Origin: JACRFW01 sp964531745
Lineage (GTDB): Bacteria > Patescibacteriota > Patescibacteriia > Magasanikbacterales > GWA2-37-8
NCBI GenBank assembly: GCA_964531745.1
Contig: CAZHFX010000007.1
Coordinates: forward strand, 1 to 35,468
DNA length: 35,468 nt
Direction: 5' to 3'
This document shows positions 13,779-20,695 of this stretch, piece by piece. The first letter of the stretch is position 1. The number at the start of each line of letters is the position of its first letter. The notes beneath the pieces were generated by a model. It made no database searches. It had not been told where the DNA came from and was given only the letters and a program-made list of their open reading frames with translations. The position numbers were made by a program, and so were the translations under genes.

Positions 13779-15653
13779 ATGCTCACCTCCAAAGAACTCC
13801 GCCATAAATATCTAGATTTTTTCGCTTCCAAAGGGCACAACATCATCCCTTCGGCTTCTTTGATTCCTGATAACGACCCGACCGTTTTATTTAATACGGC
13901 CGGCATGCAGCCGCTCATTCCGTATTTGCTTGGTCAACCTCACCCGATGGGAACGCGCGTCGCTGATGTTCAAAAATGCGTGCGCACCGGTGATATTGAT
14001 GAAGTGGGCGACAGCAGTCACTTAACATTTTTTGAAATGCTGGGCAACTGGTCGCTCGGCGATTATTTTAAAAAAGAAGCCATTGAGTGGAGCTGGGAAT
14101 TTTTGACCTCCAATAAATGGCTGGGGCTTGATAAGCGTAAATTGTCTGTGACGGTTTTTGGCGGCGACAAACGCGTGCCCCAAGTGCCCAAGGATGACGA
14201 AGCCGCGGAAATTTGGCAGTCGGTGGGAGTGCCCGCGGACAAAATCGCCTATATGCCGGGCGGTGTTTTTGAGCGCGAGGATAACTGGTGGGGCCCGGCC
14301 GGGCAAACTGGGCCGTGCGGGTCTTCTACAGAAATGTTTTATTGGGTGGGGGTTACGGAATTTCCTCCAGAGGGCAGCAATGTCGCGACAGATAAAAATA
14401 ATTGGCTGGAAATCTGGAATGATGTCTTCATGCAATATAACCGCACCGCCGCCGATGCTTTTGAAACGCTCGCCAAAAAGAACGTTGATACCGGCATGGG
14501 GCTAGACAGAACTGTCCGGGTATTAAATAGTTACGCGGATATTTTCCAGATTGACACTTTTTGGCCAATTATTCAAAAAATAGAAGCGGTTTCCGGCCAC
14601 GAGTATGTGGAGAATAAAGATGTCACTCGCTCCATGCGCATTATCGCGGATCATATCCGCACCGCTACCATGATTATTGGCGACGACAAGGGCATTGCTC
14701 CGAGCAATGTTGACCAAGGGTATATTGTGCGTCGCCTCATTCGCCGCGCCGTGCGCCATGGCCGCTTGCTCGGCATTAAAGAAAATTTTTGCGACCAAAT
14801 TGCTTCCGAAGTCATCGCCATTTTCGCGGAGGTATACCCCGAGCTCGTGCGGAACAAAGATTTTGTGACCACTGAAATGGCTGGCGAAGAAAGCAAATTT
14901 AGAAATACCGTGGAGCAGGGTTTGAAAGAATTTGCCCGCCTCATCGGCGGATTTCAACTTGGGTTTCAAAAAACTGGGCAGATTACTAAAGAAATTTCCG
15001 GAAAGCAAGCTTTCAAGCTTTATGACACCTATGGTTTCCCTTTGGAAATGACCCAAGAGCTGGCCCTGGAGAATGGCCTTACCGTGGATGTGAATGGCTT
15101 TGAAGAAGCTTTTAAAAAGCACCAGGAGCTTTCGCGCGTGGGCGCCGAGCAGAAGTTTGCCGGCGGTTTGGCCGACCACAGTGAAATTTCCACCCGCTAT
15201 CACACCGCCACCCACTTGCTCCACGCCACCCTTCAACGCGTCTTGGGGCCGCACGCCATGCAGAAGGGGAGCAACATTACGCACGAGCGTATGCGCTTTG
15301 ATTTTTCGCACCCGGAAAAAATGACCTCCGAACAGGTTAAGCAGACCGAAGATTTGGTGAATGCCGCCATTGCCCGCGATTATCCGGTGAGTTTTGCCGA
15401 GATGACTTTCGCGGAAGCCAAGGCCAAGGGAGCGATTGGCTTGTTTGAAGATAAATATGGCAGTAAAGTAAAGGTATATACCGTGGGCGATGTGAATGAG
15501 AAAGCTTTTGCCGATCCAGCATGCCCCACCTACAGCCGCGAGGTTTGCGGCGGGCCGCACGTTCTGCGCACCGGCACCATCGGCCATTTCAAAATCGTGA
15601 AAGAAGAAGCGGTCGGCGCCGGGGTCCGGCGCATTAAAGCGATTGTGGAGTAA
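13779..15653 (+). CDS. alaS: Alanyl-tRNA synthetase, short form without the C-terminal domain
   Basis: Charges tRNA-Ala and edits mischarged Ser/Gly. The class II catalytic core is clear at the N-terminus (LFNTAGMQP near 37-45, VQKCVRTGDIDEVG near 64-77, then FFEMLGNWSLGDYF). The editing domain has HTATH (His475, His479) and a final C-G-G-P-H (Cys590, His594), where Pro replaces the usual Thr. The protein ends at residue 624, right after the editing domain (SAD) region, whereas bacterial AlaRS is usually about 870 residues with a DHHA1-type C-Ala domain for dimerisation and tRNA elbow binding. The stop lies two bases before the next gene, so truncation by assembly error is unlikely. Confidence 0.95.
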   Translation: MLTSKELRHKYLDFFASKGHNIIPSASLIPDNDPTVLFNTAGMQPLIPYLLGQPHPMGTRVADVQKCVRTGDIDEVGDSSHLTFFEMLGNWSLGDYFKKEAIEWSWEFLTSNKWLGLDKRKLSVTVFGGDKRVPQVPKDDEAAEIWQSVGVPADKIAYMPGGVFEREDNWWGPAGQTGPCGSSTEMFYWVGVTEFPPEGSNVATDKNNWLEIWNDVFMQYNRTAADAFETLAKKNVDTGMGLDRTVRVLNSYADIFQIDTFWPIIQKIEAVSGHEYVENKDVTRSMRIIADHIRTATMIIGDDKGIAPSNVDQGYIVRRLIRRAVRHGRLLGIKENFCDQIASEVIAIFAEVYPELVRNKDFVTTEMAGEESKFRNTVEQGLKEFARLIGGFQLGFQKTGQITKEISGKQAFKLYDTYGFPLEMTQELALENGLTVDVNGFEEAFKKHQELSRVGAEQKFAGGLADHSEISTRYHTATHLLHATLQRVLGPHAMQKGSNITHERMRFDFSHPEKMTSEQVKQTEDLVNAAIARDYPVSFAEMTFAEAKAKGAIGLFEDKYGSKVKVYTVGDVNEKAFADPACPTYSREVCGGPHVLRTGTIGHFKIVKEEAVGAGVRRIKAIVE

Positions 15654-15655
15654 CT

Positions 15656-16096
15656 ATGTTAAAAAAATTTATTCTTCATCTTTGGGGCGCGCGGCGTGAA
15701 TTCGCCAAATATTTTATCATTGGCGTCAGCGGCGTGGCGCTTGATGTTGGTTCGCTGTTTACCCTCAAAGAATATTTTCATTTCAGCGCCGTCATGGCGG
15801 TGGTGGTGAACCAATTATTTTTGATCAATTACGGTTTTTTACTAAATAAATATTGGGCGTTCAAATCAAAGGGGATCGCTCAACAGCAAATGATCCGGTA
15901 TTATCTTCTGGCTTTAGCCAATTATTTATTCTCCATTACCTGGATGTGGTTTTTTCACGATCACTTGGGCTACAACTATTTGTTAATCAGAATAGCGAAC
16001 ATCGCTTTGGCGGTAGCTTGGAACTTCTTGCTCTATAAGCACTGGGTATACCACGAAAAGGCTGAAATTAGCCAAATTAAACCTATCATCGTTTAG
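15656..16096 (+). CDS. GtrA-like membrane protein
   Basis: The product has 146 residues with four membrane segments and the GtrA family start (EFAKYFIIGVSGVALDVG). GtrA-type proteins are thought to move or present lipid-linked sugars for surface glycan modification. The NYGFLLNKYWAFKS segment near 60-73 is typical of the family. It follows alaS by two bases. The polysaccharide genes from 20696 on and the WecG-like gene at 34610 give it a plausible surface-glycan context. Confidence 0.8.
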   Translation: MLKKFILHLWGARREFAKYFIIGVSGVALDVGSLFTLKEYFHFSAVMAVVVNQLFLINYGFLLNKYWAFKSKGIAQQQMIRYYLLALANYLFSITWMWFFHDHLGYNYLLIRIANIALAVAWNFLLYKHWVYHEKAEISQIKPIIV

Positions 16097-16099
16097 CCC

Positions 16100-16128
16100 T
16101 TGACGGATTTTGAGATTTTCGTTATACT
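16100..16128 (+). promoter_or_regulatory. Promoter of the infA ribosomal cluster
   Basis: TTGACG at 16100-16105 and TATACT at 16123-16128 are 17 bases apart. Transcription would begin near 16135, about 16 bases before the infA ATG, with no Shine-Dalgarno site in the short leader. Confidence 0.7.
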
Positions 16129-16150
16129 ATTCACAGCTTAACTTTTTGCG

Positions 16151-16366
16151 ATGCCTAAAAGTGACACCATTGAACTGCGCGGGTCGGTTGAAGAACTTTT
16201 ACCTGCCGGCATGTTCCGAGTGAAGCTGGAAAGCGGCCAGATGATCATCGCCCACTTGTCGGGGAAAATGCGTCTGAATAAAATCCGCTTGTCCGTGGCT
16301 GACAAGGTTAAAGTGGAAATGACGCCATACGACTTGACTAAAGGGCGCGTCACTTTCCGCTTTTAG
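16151..16366 (+). CDS. infA: Translation initiation factor IF-1
   Basis: The product has 71 residues, a single OB-fold with the IF-1 pattern ELRGSVEELLPAGMFRVKLE, HLSGKMR and VEMTPYDLTKGRVTFR. It occupies the 30S A site during initiation. It opens the rpmJ-rpsM-rpsK-rpsD-rpoA cluster as in most bacteria. The promoter at 16100-16128 gives it a very short leader. Confidence 0.96.
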   Translation: MPKSDTIELRGSVEELLPAGMFRVKLESGQMIIAHLSGKMRLNKIRLSVADKVKVEMTPYDLTKGRVTFRF

Positions 16367-16603
16367 ACAATTTATTTATCCCGGCGGCGAGTCGGGATTC
16401 CGTTTTAACGGAAGAATATCAACCAGTGCGGTGTAGCTCTGCCAAACCGGCTCATAGACATTAGGTCCGTAGCCGGCGTTCGCGGGGCCATGATATCGCG
16501 GCAGTGGTTGGTATTTTTTGATAGCGACCGAAATCTTTGAAAAAGATTTTGTGTCAGCTATCAATCCGCCTCGGGCGGATATTCCATTAGCAATTCGACA
16601 TCT
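16367..16603 (+). other. Structured intergenic region between infA and rpmJ
   Basis: This 237-base stretch has no convincing gene. It contains three hairpins: ATCCCG ... CGGGAT near 16379-16397, TTCCGTT/AACGGAA near 16398-16413, and ATCCGCC-TCG-GGCGGAT at 16564-16580. None has a T-run. It could be a leader controlling the downstream ribosomal genes. A weak promoter-like TTGAAA at 16537 with TATCAA at 16559 is not convincing. Confidence 0.4.
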
Positions 16604-16717
16604 ATGAAGGTCCGCGCTTCGGTAAAAAAGGTTTGCATCAAATGTAAATTAGTCCGTCGTAAAGGAAAATTACGCGTGATTTGCTCTACTAAAAAACACA
16701 AACAGCGTCAAGGCTAA
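16604..16717 (+). CDS. rpmJ: 50S ribosomal protein L36
   Basis: A 37-residue protein starting MKVRASVKKVC. Cys11, Cys14, Cys27 and His32 form the usual zinc site of the C+ form of L36, and the tail KHKQRQG is typical. It lies between infA and rpsM as expected. Confidence 0.96.
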   Translation: MKVRASVKKVCIKCKLVRRKGKLRVICSTKKHKQRQG

Positions 16718-16738
16718 ATTCTATTTAGTTTTTTTACT

Positions 16739-17125
16739 ATGCGTATTGCCGGCACCAACATTCCTAAAGAAAAGAAAATTGAATTTTCCTTGCCCTATAT
16801 CTACGGCATTGGTCCGACTCTTGCTCGTCGGATTTTAAAAGTCGCCGGTATTGACGGCAATATTCGCGTGAAGAATTTGACTAACGAACAAGAAGACAAG
16901 TTGCGCGCTATAGTTGAAAAGAGCTATCGCACTGAAGGCGATTTGCGTCGTGAAGTTCAAGGCAATGTTAAGTCTTTGAAAGACATTAAATGCTATCGCG
17001 GCGTCCGTCATATGAAGCATTTGCCGGTACGCGGTCAGCGCACTAAAACTAACTCTCGCACAGTGCGCGGCAACACTCGTAAAACCATGGGTAGCGGCCG
17101 TAAAGACGCCGGTCAAAAGACTTAA
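16739..17125 (+). CDS. rpsM: 30S ribosomal protein S13
   Basis: The product has 128 residues. The N-terminus MRIAGTNIPKEKKIE with YIYGIGPTLARRIL (helix-two-turn-helix region) and the basic C-terminus HLPVRGQRTKTNSRT are diagnostic. S13 sits in the 30S head and contacts tRNA and S19. No Shine-Dalgarno site is visible. It follows rpmJ by 21 bases and precedes rpsK. Confidence 0.97.
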   Translation: MRIAGTNIPKEKKIEFSLPYIYGIGPTLARRILKVAGIDGNIRVKNLTNEQEDKLRAIVEKSYRTEGDLRREVQGNVKSLKDIKCYRGVRHMKHLPVRGQRTKTNSRTVRGNTRKTMGSGRKDAGQKT

Positions 17126-17154
17126 TTTCTTCCCACCACTTTGTAAAACTCTCT

Positions 17155-17592
17155 ATGACAGATCAAATTACCAAACCAAACGCTTCGGCGGCCGCTCCAA
17201 AAGCGGAAGTCAAGGTTGCTCCAAAGAAAAAGAAAGTCGTTAAGATCGTGCCGCGCGGCAATGCCTATATCCAAGCCACCTACAACAACACCATTATCAG
17301 CATTACTGATCCCAACGGCGCTGTTTTAGGCTGGTCGTCTTCAGGCACTAATGGATTTAAAGGACCGAAAAAAGCGACGCCTTATGCCGCCAGCGTGGTG
17401 GTAAAAGATTTAATGGCTAAGCTGGCCGATTATGCCGTGAAAGAAGTAAATGTTTTTATCAAAGGTATCGGGGGCGGCCGTGAATCTGCTATTCGGGCTT
17501 TGCACGCCAACGGTTTGAACGTGCTTAATATCACCGATTTGACTCCGATTCCGCACAATGGTTGCCGTCCGTCAAAACGCCGCCGCGTTTAA
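17155..17592 (+). CDS. rpsK: 30S ribosomal protein S11
   Basis: The product has 145 residues. An Ala/Lys-rich extension of about 27 residues precedes the conserved core, which has YIQATYNNTIISITDPNG, GFKGPKKATPYAA and the C-terminal DLTPIPHNGCRPSKRRRV. S11 is in the 30S platform near the Shine-Dalgarno groove. The order rpsM-rpsK-rpsD-rpoA is the standard alpha operon arrangement. Confidence 0.97.
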   Translation: MTDQITKPNASAAAPKAEVKVAPKKKKVVKIVPRGNAYIQATYNNTIISITDPNGAVLGWSSSGTNGFKGPKKATPYAASVVVKDLMAKLADYAVKEVNVFIKGIGGGRESAIRALHANGLNVLNITDLTPIPHNGCRPSKRRRV

Positions 17593-17621
17593 TATTATAT
17601 TTTTAGAAAGTACTTACTTGT

Positions 17622-18230
17622 ATGGCTCGCGATTTAAGACCAAAACACAAACTTTGTCGAAAATTCGGTGAAAAACTCTGCGACTCCCCGAAGTGTCCTT
17701 TGATGCGCCGGAGTTATCCGCCGGGAATGCACGGACCGAATCAGAAACATACGAAACTCTCTGGTTATGGCAAGCAGCTTCGTGAAAAGCAGAAAGTGAA
17801 GCGTATTTACGGCATTTTGGAGCGTCAGTTTTCCAATTATGTTGCCGAAGCTTCCAAGAAGACCGGTGACACCAGCAAATTTTTACTCCATTATCTAGAG
17901 GCTCGTTTGGACAATGTAGTTTATCGTAGCGGTTTTGTTTCTTCCCGCGCCGCCGCTCGTCAGTTGGTGAGCCACGGCCATGTGGTGGTGAATGGAAAAA
18001 AATTGGATATTCCATCATACCGTGTGCGGGTCGGAGAAACCATTACCATTAAAGACAAAATTCGTCAGAGCAAATTGTTTGAAAATAGTGCAGAAACTAT
18101 TGCGAAGAAAGAAATGCCGAGCTGGTTGGGCGTTGACCCAAAAATGTTGACGGCTAAAGTTTTAAATAGTCCGACCGTTGCCAACCCTAATTTTGACGCG
18201 AACGCGATCATTGGTTTCTATTCACGTTAA
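17622..18230 (+). CDS. rpsD: 30S ribosomal protein S4
   Basis: The product has 202 residues with the S4 N-terminal domain (KLCRKFGEKLC ... YPPGMHGP) and an S4 RNA-binding fold (RLDNVVYRSGF, SRAAARQLVSHGHVVVNGKK). Three cysteines (12, 20, 25) lie where zinc-binding S4 proteins have four. S4 nucleates 30S body assembly; in many bacteria it also represses the alpha operon. The leader between infA and rpmJ could be the site here, but that is speculation. Confidence 0.96.
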   Translation: MARDLRPKHKLCRKFGEKLCDSPKCPLMRRSYPPGMHGPNQKHTKLSGYGKQLREKQKVKRIYGILERQFSNYVAEASKKTGDTSKFLLHYLEARLDNVVYRSGFVSSRAAARQLVSHGHVVVNGKKLDIPSYRVRVGETITIKDKIRQSKLFENSAETIAKKEMPSWLGVDPKMLTAKVLNSPTVANPNFDANAIIGFYSR

Positions 18231-18271
18231 TTTTAATCCCGACTAAGTTGGGATAAAAATATTACAAACGT

Positions 18272-19063
18272 ATGGAAAATTTTCTTCTCCCGTCTAAGGT
18301 GGAATTTCAGCCCGGTGAGAGCGAACATACCGGAAAAATGGTAGTCACGCCGTGTTATCATGGCTACGGCACCACGCTCGGTAACGCTTTGCGCCGAGTT
18401 TTGCTTTCTTCGCTTCCTGGTTCGGCTGTGGAATATTTCAAAGTAAAAGGCGTTCAGCACGAATTTTCTACGATTGACGGCGTGAAGGAAGATGTCGTGG
18501 AAATCATGTTGAATTTAAAACAACTCGCGGTCAAAGTATTTTCCGATGAGCCAGTAATGCTTAATTTGGCGAAGAAGGGGTTGGGTCCGGTAACCGCCGG
18601 TGACATTGAAGCCAATTCCAGCGTGGAAGTAAAGAATAAGGATTTAGTCATTTGCAATCTAACTAAAAATAAGACGTTGGAAATAGAGATCACCGTCGGC
18701 CGCGGCCGCGGCTACAAACCGGTGGAAGAGAAAAACCGCCAGAACTATGATTTGGGAACGATCGTCATGGATTCGGTCTACACTCCGGTGAAAGACGTCG
18801 GTTATCATGTGGAATACACCCGCGTCGGCGATATCACTAATTTTGAAAAATTGACTTTATCCGTTGAAACTAACGGTACCATCACTCCGCGCGAAGCCAT
18901 TGATCAGAGCACTAAAATTTTGATGGATCATTTTAATATTGTGTTAAACGGCGCGGAAAGTGCCGCTGAACCGGTTGCTCCAGTAGTGACAGAAGAGGTG
19001 GCAGCAGTTCAAGAGGCTGTAGCCGAAAAGAAATCAAAAAAGAAATCAAAAAAGAAAGAGTAA
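18272..19063 (+). CDS. rpoA: RNA polymerase alpha subunit lacking the C-terminal domain
   Basis: The product has 263 residues against about 320-330 in most bacteria. The N-terminal assembly domain is complete, with GYGTTLGNALRR (31-42), VLLSSLPG, GRGRGYKPVEEKN and ILMDHFNIVLNG near 223-234. The sequence then changes to a low-complexity acidic/Ala linker and ends in a lysine-rich tail (KKSKKKSKKKE). No helix-hairpin-helix alpha-CTD follows: the stop lies nine bases before rplQ. Loss of the alpha-CTD removes the usual contact for UP elements and many activators. Confidence 0.95.
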   Translation: MENFLLPSKVEFQPGESEHTGKMVVTPCYHGYGTTLGNALRRVLLSSLPGSAVEYFKVKGVQHEFSTIDGVKEDVVEIMLNLKQLAVKVFSDEPVMLNLAKKGLGPVTAGDIEANSSVEVKNKDLVICNLTKNKTLEIEITVGRGRGYKPVEEKNRQNYDLGTIVMDSVYTPVKDVGYHVEYTRVGDITNFEKLTLSVETNGTITPREAIDQSTKILMDHFNIVLNGAESAAEPVAPVVTEEVAAVQEAVAEKKSKKKSKKKE

Positions 19064-19072
19064 TTTAGTTTT

Positions 19073-19423
19073 ATGCGTCACCAAAAAAATAAAATCACCC
19101 TTGATCGAAAAACTGCCGGCCGTCGAGCGCTCCTCGCTAATTTAGCCGAGAGTTTAGTGCTGTTTGAGAAAATTAATACGACCAAAGCCAAAGCCAAAGC
19201 TGTCCGTTCGTTTGTGGAGCGCCTAATCACTAAAGCCAAACACGGCGCGTTGTCCGATCGCCGGAATATTCAAACTGCGCTCTATACCAAGAATGCGACA
19301 AACAAACTCATGACCAAGCTCGGCCCCCGTTATAAAGATCGCCATGGCGGCTACACGCGTATTACTATGGTTAAAAATCGCGTCGGCGACGGAGCCGAGG
19401 AGGCGTTGGTTGAATTAGTTTAA
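19073..19423 (+). CDS. rplQ: 50S ribosomal protein L17
   Basis: The product has 116 residues. The start MRHQKNKITLDRKTAGRRAL and the middle KINTTKAKAKAVRSFVERLITKAK are the L17 signature, and the C-terminus has GPRYKDRHGGYTRI. L17 lies near the exit tunnel. It directly follows rpoA, as is standard. Confidence 0.96.
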   Translation: MRHQKNKITLDRKTAGRRALLANLAESLVLFEKINTTKAKAKAVRSFVERLITKAKHGALSDRRNIQTALYTKNATNKLMTKLGPRYKDRHGGYTRITMVKNRVGDGAEEALVELV

Positions 19424-19434
19424 TATTGAAATAT

Positions 19435-19791
19435 ATGGCAGTCAGCACACACGGGAAATATAACATTGATGCCGCCGGACAGCGCCCGGGCCGCATGGCG
19501 ACAACCATCGCCACGCTCCTTATGGGTAAAAACAAGCCGGATTATGAATTGAGCGTTGACCGCGGCGGAAAAGTGGTAGTGAACAATATCAGTCAGATGG
19601 TTTTTTCCGGTAAAAAAATTGACCAGAAGCTCTATCGCCACCACACCATGTATCCGGGCGGTTTGAAAGAAATTCCGGCGAAGAAAGTGTTGCAAGAGAA
19701 GCCGGAGGAAGTTTTGCTTCACGCCGTGGCCAAAATGCTTCCCAAAAATAAATTCCGCACGAATCGTTTGAAACGATTGGCAATTAAGTAA
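19435..19791 (+). CDS. rplM: 50S ribosomal protein L13
   Basis: The product has 118 residues, shorter than the usual 140 or so. It has ID-x-AGQRPGRMAT-x-IA, the LLMGKNKPDYEL segment, the YRHHTMYPGGLKE signature and AVAKMLPKNK. ATG 19435 was chosen over an in-frame TTG at 19426 because it gives the conserved start. The rplM-rpsI pair is an almost universal couple. Confidence 0.95.
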   Translation: MAVSTHGKYNIDAAGQRPGRMATTIATLLMGKNKPDYELSVDRGGKVVVNNISQMVFSGKKIDQKLYRHHTMYPGGLKEIPAKKVLQEKPEEVLLHAVAKMLPKNKFRTNRLKRLAIK

Positions 19792-19801
19792 CCCGTTGAC
19801 T

Positions 19802-20209
19802 ATGACTAAACTCAACCAAAAAAGCCCAGTGACGCGTTCCGTGGGCCGCCGAAAATCCGCCTCCGCCCGCGTTCATATTGATAAGGGCGATGGGAAAATT
19901 ACCGTGAATGGCCAGCCGCTCGCGGCGTATTTTCCCTATTTTGAAATGCAAGAAATCGTCCTCGCTCCGCTCAAAGCCCTGGCCAAAGAAAAAGATCTTG
20001 ATTTTTCCGTAAAGGTGGCCGGAGGCGGCAAACGCGGCCAAGCCGTGGCTGTCCAGCTCGGTATCGCCCGCGCCCTTTTGAAGTGGAACGAAGAATTTCG
20101 TAAAACTCTAAAAACTCTCGGTTTTCTAAAACGCGACGCGCGCGTTAAAGAGCGCAAGAAGCCGGGTCTCAAAAAAGCCCGCCGCGCCCCGCAGTGGAGC
20201 AAGCGTTAA
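19802..20209 (+). CDS. rpsI: 30S ribosomal protein S9
   Basis: The product has 135 residues. It has SVGRRKSASARVHI, GQPLAAYFPY, KVAGGGKRGQAVAVQLGIARALL and the basic C-terminal tail KARRAPQWSKR that reaches the P-site tRNA. ATG 19802 was preferred to the TTG at 19796. A strong terminator follows, ending the ribosomal cluster. Confidence 0.96.
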   Translation: MTKLNQKSPVTRSVGRRKSASARVHIDKGDGKITVNGQPLAAYFPYFEMQEIVLAPLKALAKEKDLDFSVKVAGGGKRGQAVAVQLGIARALLKWNEEFRKTLKTLGFLKRDARVKERKKPGLKKARRAPQWSKR

Positions 20210-20228
20210 ACCAATATTTCAACTCCAA

Positions 20229-20270
20229 CCCTGTACCTCCGCCGACTGGCGGACTGGTGCGGGGTTTTTT
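20229..20270 (+). terminator. Intrinsic terminator of the ribosomal cluster
   Basis: CCCTGTACCTCCGCC pairs with GGCGGACTGGTGCGGGG (internal mismatches) around a GACT loop, followed by TTTTTT at 20265-20270. Confidence 0.85.
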
Positions 20271-20275
20271 ATCCA

Positions 20276-20281
20276 TTGACA
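20276..20281 (+). promoter_or_regulatory. Perfect -35 box before the GC-rich small gene
   Basis: TTGACA lies six bases after the ribosomal terminator. No good -10 is found at 16-18 bases (CAATTA at 20299); TACAAT at 20310 is too far. A promoter in this 120-base leader is likely, but its -10 is uncertain. A CCCAT/ATGGG hairpin occurs at 20332-20347. Confidence 0.3.
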
Positions 20282-20392
20282 CGTTCTTTCTTTTTTTTCA
20301 ATTACCATTTACAATACCCCAGTCTTTTCTTCCCATACCGGCATGGGGTCGGTTTGGGTAATTCCACCGTAGGCAGTTTTCAGGGAGTACCC

Positions 20393-20626
20393 GTGAGCGA
20401 CGAAGGCAGATGGCCCAGGAGGAACGGAAGCAGGCGGCGTCCGGACAAGACGCGCAACGGCATTCGTGTTCTTGGTGATGTCAACGCCCCGAAGGAGGAG
20501 AGGCTGTGCAGCAGGTGCGGCAACGAACCCGCATTGCCCAACCTCCGCATCGGGGAAGCCTGCCGCAGGGCCGGGATCGCCGTGTTGGCCGCCGAAGCGA
20601 GAGCTCGCGGCACCGCACTGGGGTAG
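20393..20626 (+). CDS. Small GC-rich Cys-pair protein, unknown, possibly acquired
   Basis: The product has 77 residues starting with GTG at 20393, chosen because a Shine-Dalgarno GGGAG lies at 20383-20387, five bases upstream. The N-terminal half is very basic (RRNGSRRRPDKTR) and a CSRCG pair at about residues 43-47 with a later Cys (GEACRRAG) hints at a metal or nucleic-acid site, though a fourth ligand is not obvious. Codon use is clearly GC-richer than the neighbours, much like the gene at 8625-8843, and a GC-rich hairpin follows. I recognise no family. The ribosome site and isolated cassette-like position support a real gene. Confidence 0.5.
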   Translation: MSDEGRWPRRNGSRRRPDKTRNGIRVLGDVNAPKEERLCSRCGNEPALPNLRIGEACRRAGIAVLAAEARARGTALG

Positions 20627-20647
20627 GGGAGGCCTGAAAAGACACAA

Positions 20648-20682
20648 GGGCGAGGGGGGGCGAAAAAACCGCCGCCCTCGCC
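20648..20682 (+). terminator. GC-rich hairpin after the small Cys-pair gene
   Basis: GGCGAGGG and CCCTCGCC pair, with GGCG/CGCC inside and an A-rich loop. There is no T-run after it, so termination is plausible but unproven. It ends 14 bases before the flippase start. Confidence 0.45.
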
Positions 20683-20695
20683 ACATATCATAATA

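Noticed and set aside
16376..16564. 62-residue minus-strand reading frame between infA and rpmJ
   Set aside because: It has no recognisable motif, no ribosome site, is antisense to a co-directional ribosomal cluster and covers hairpins. I treat the region as structured non-coding.
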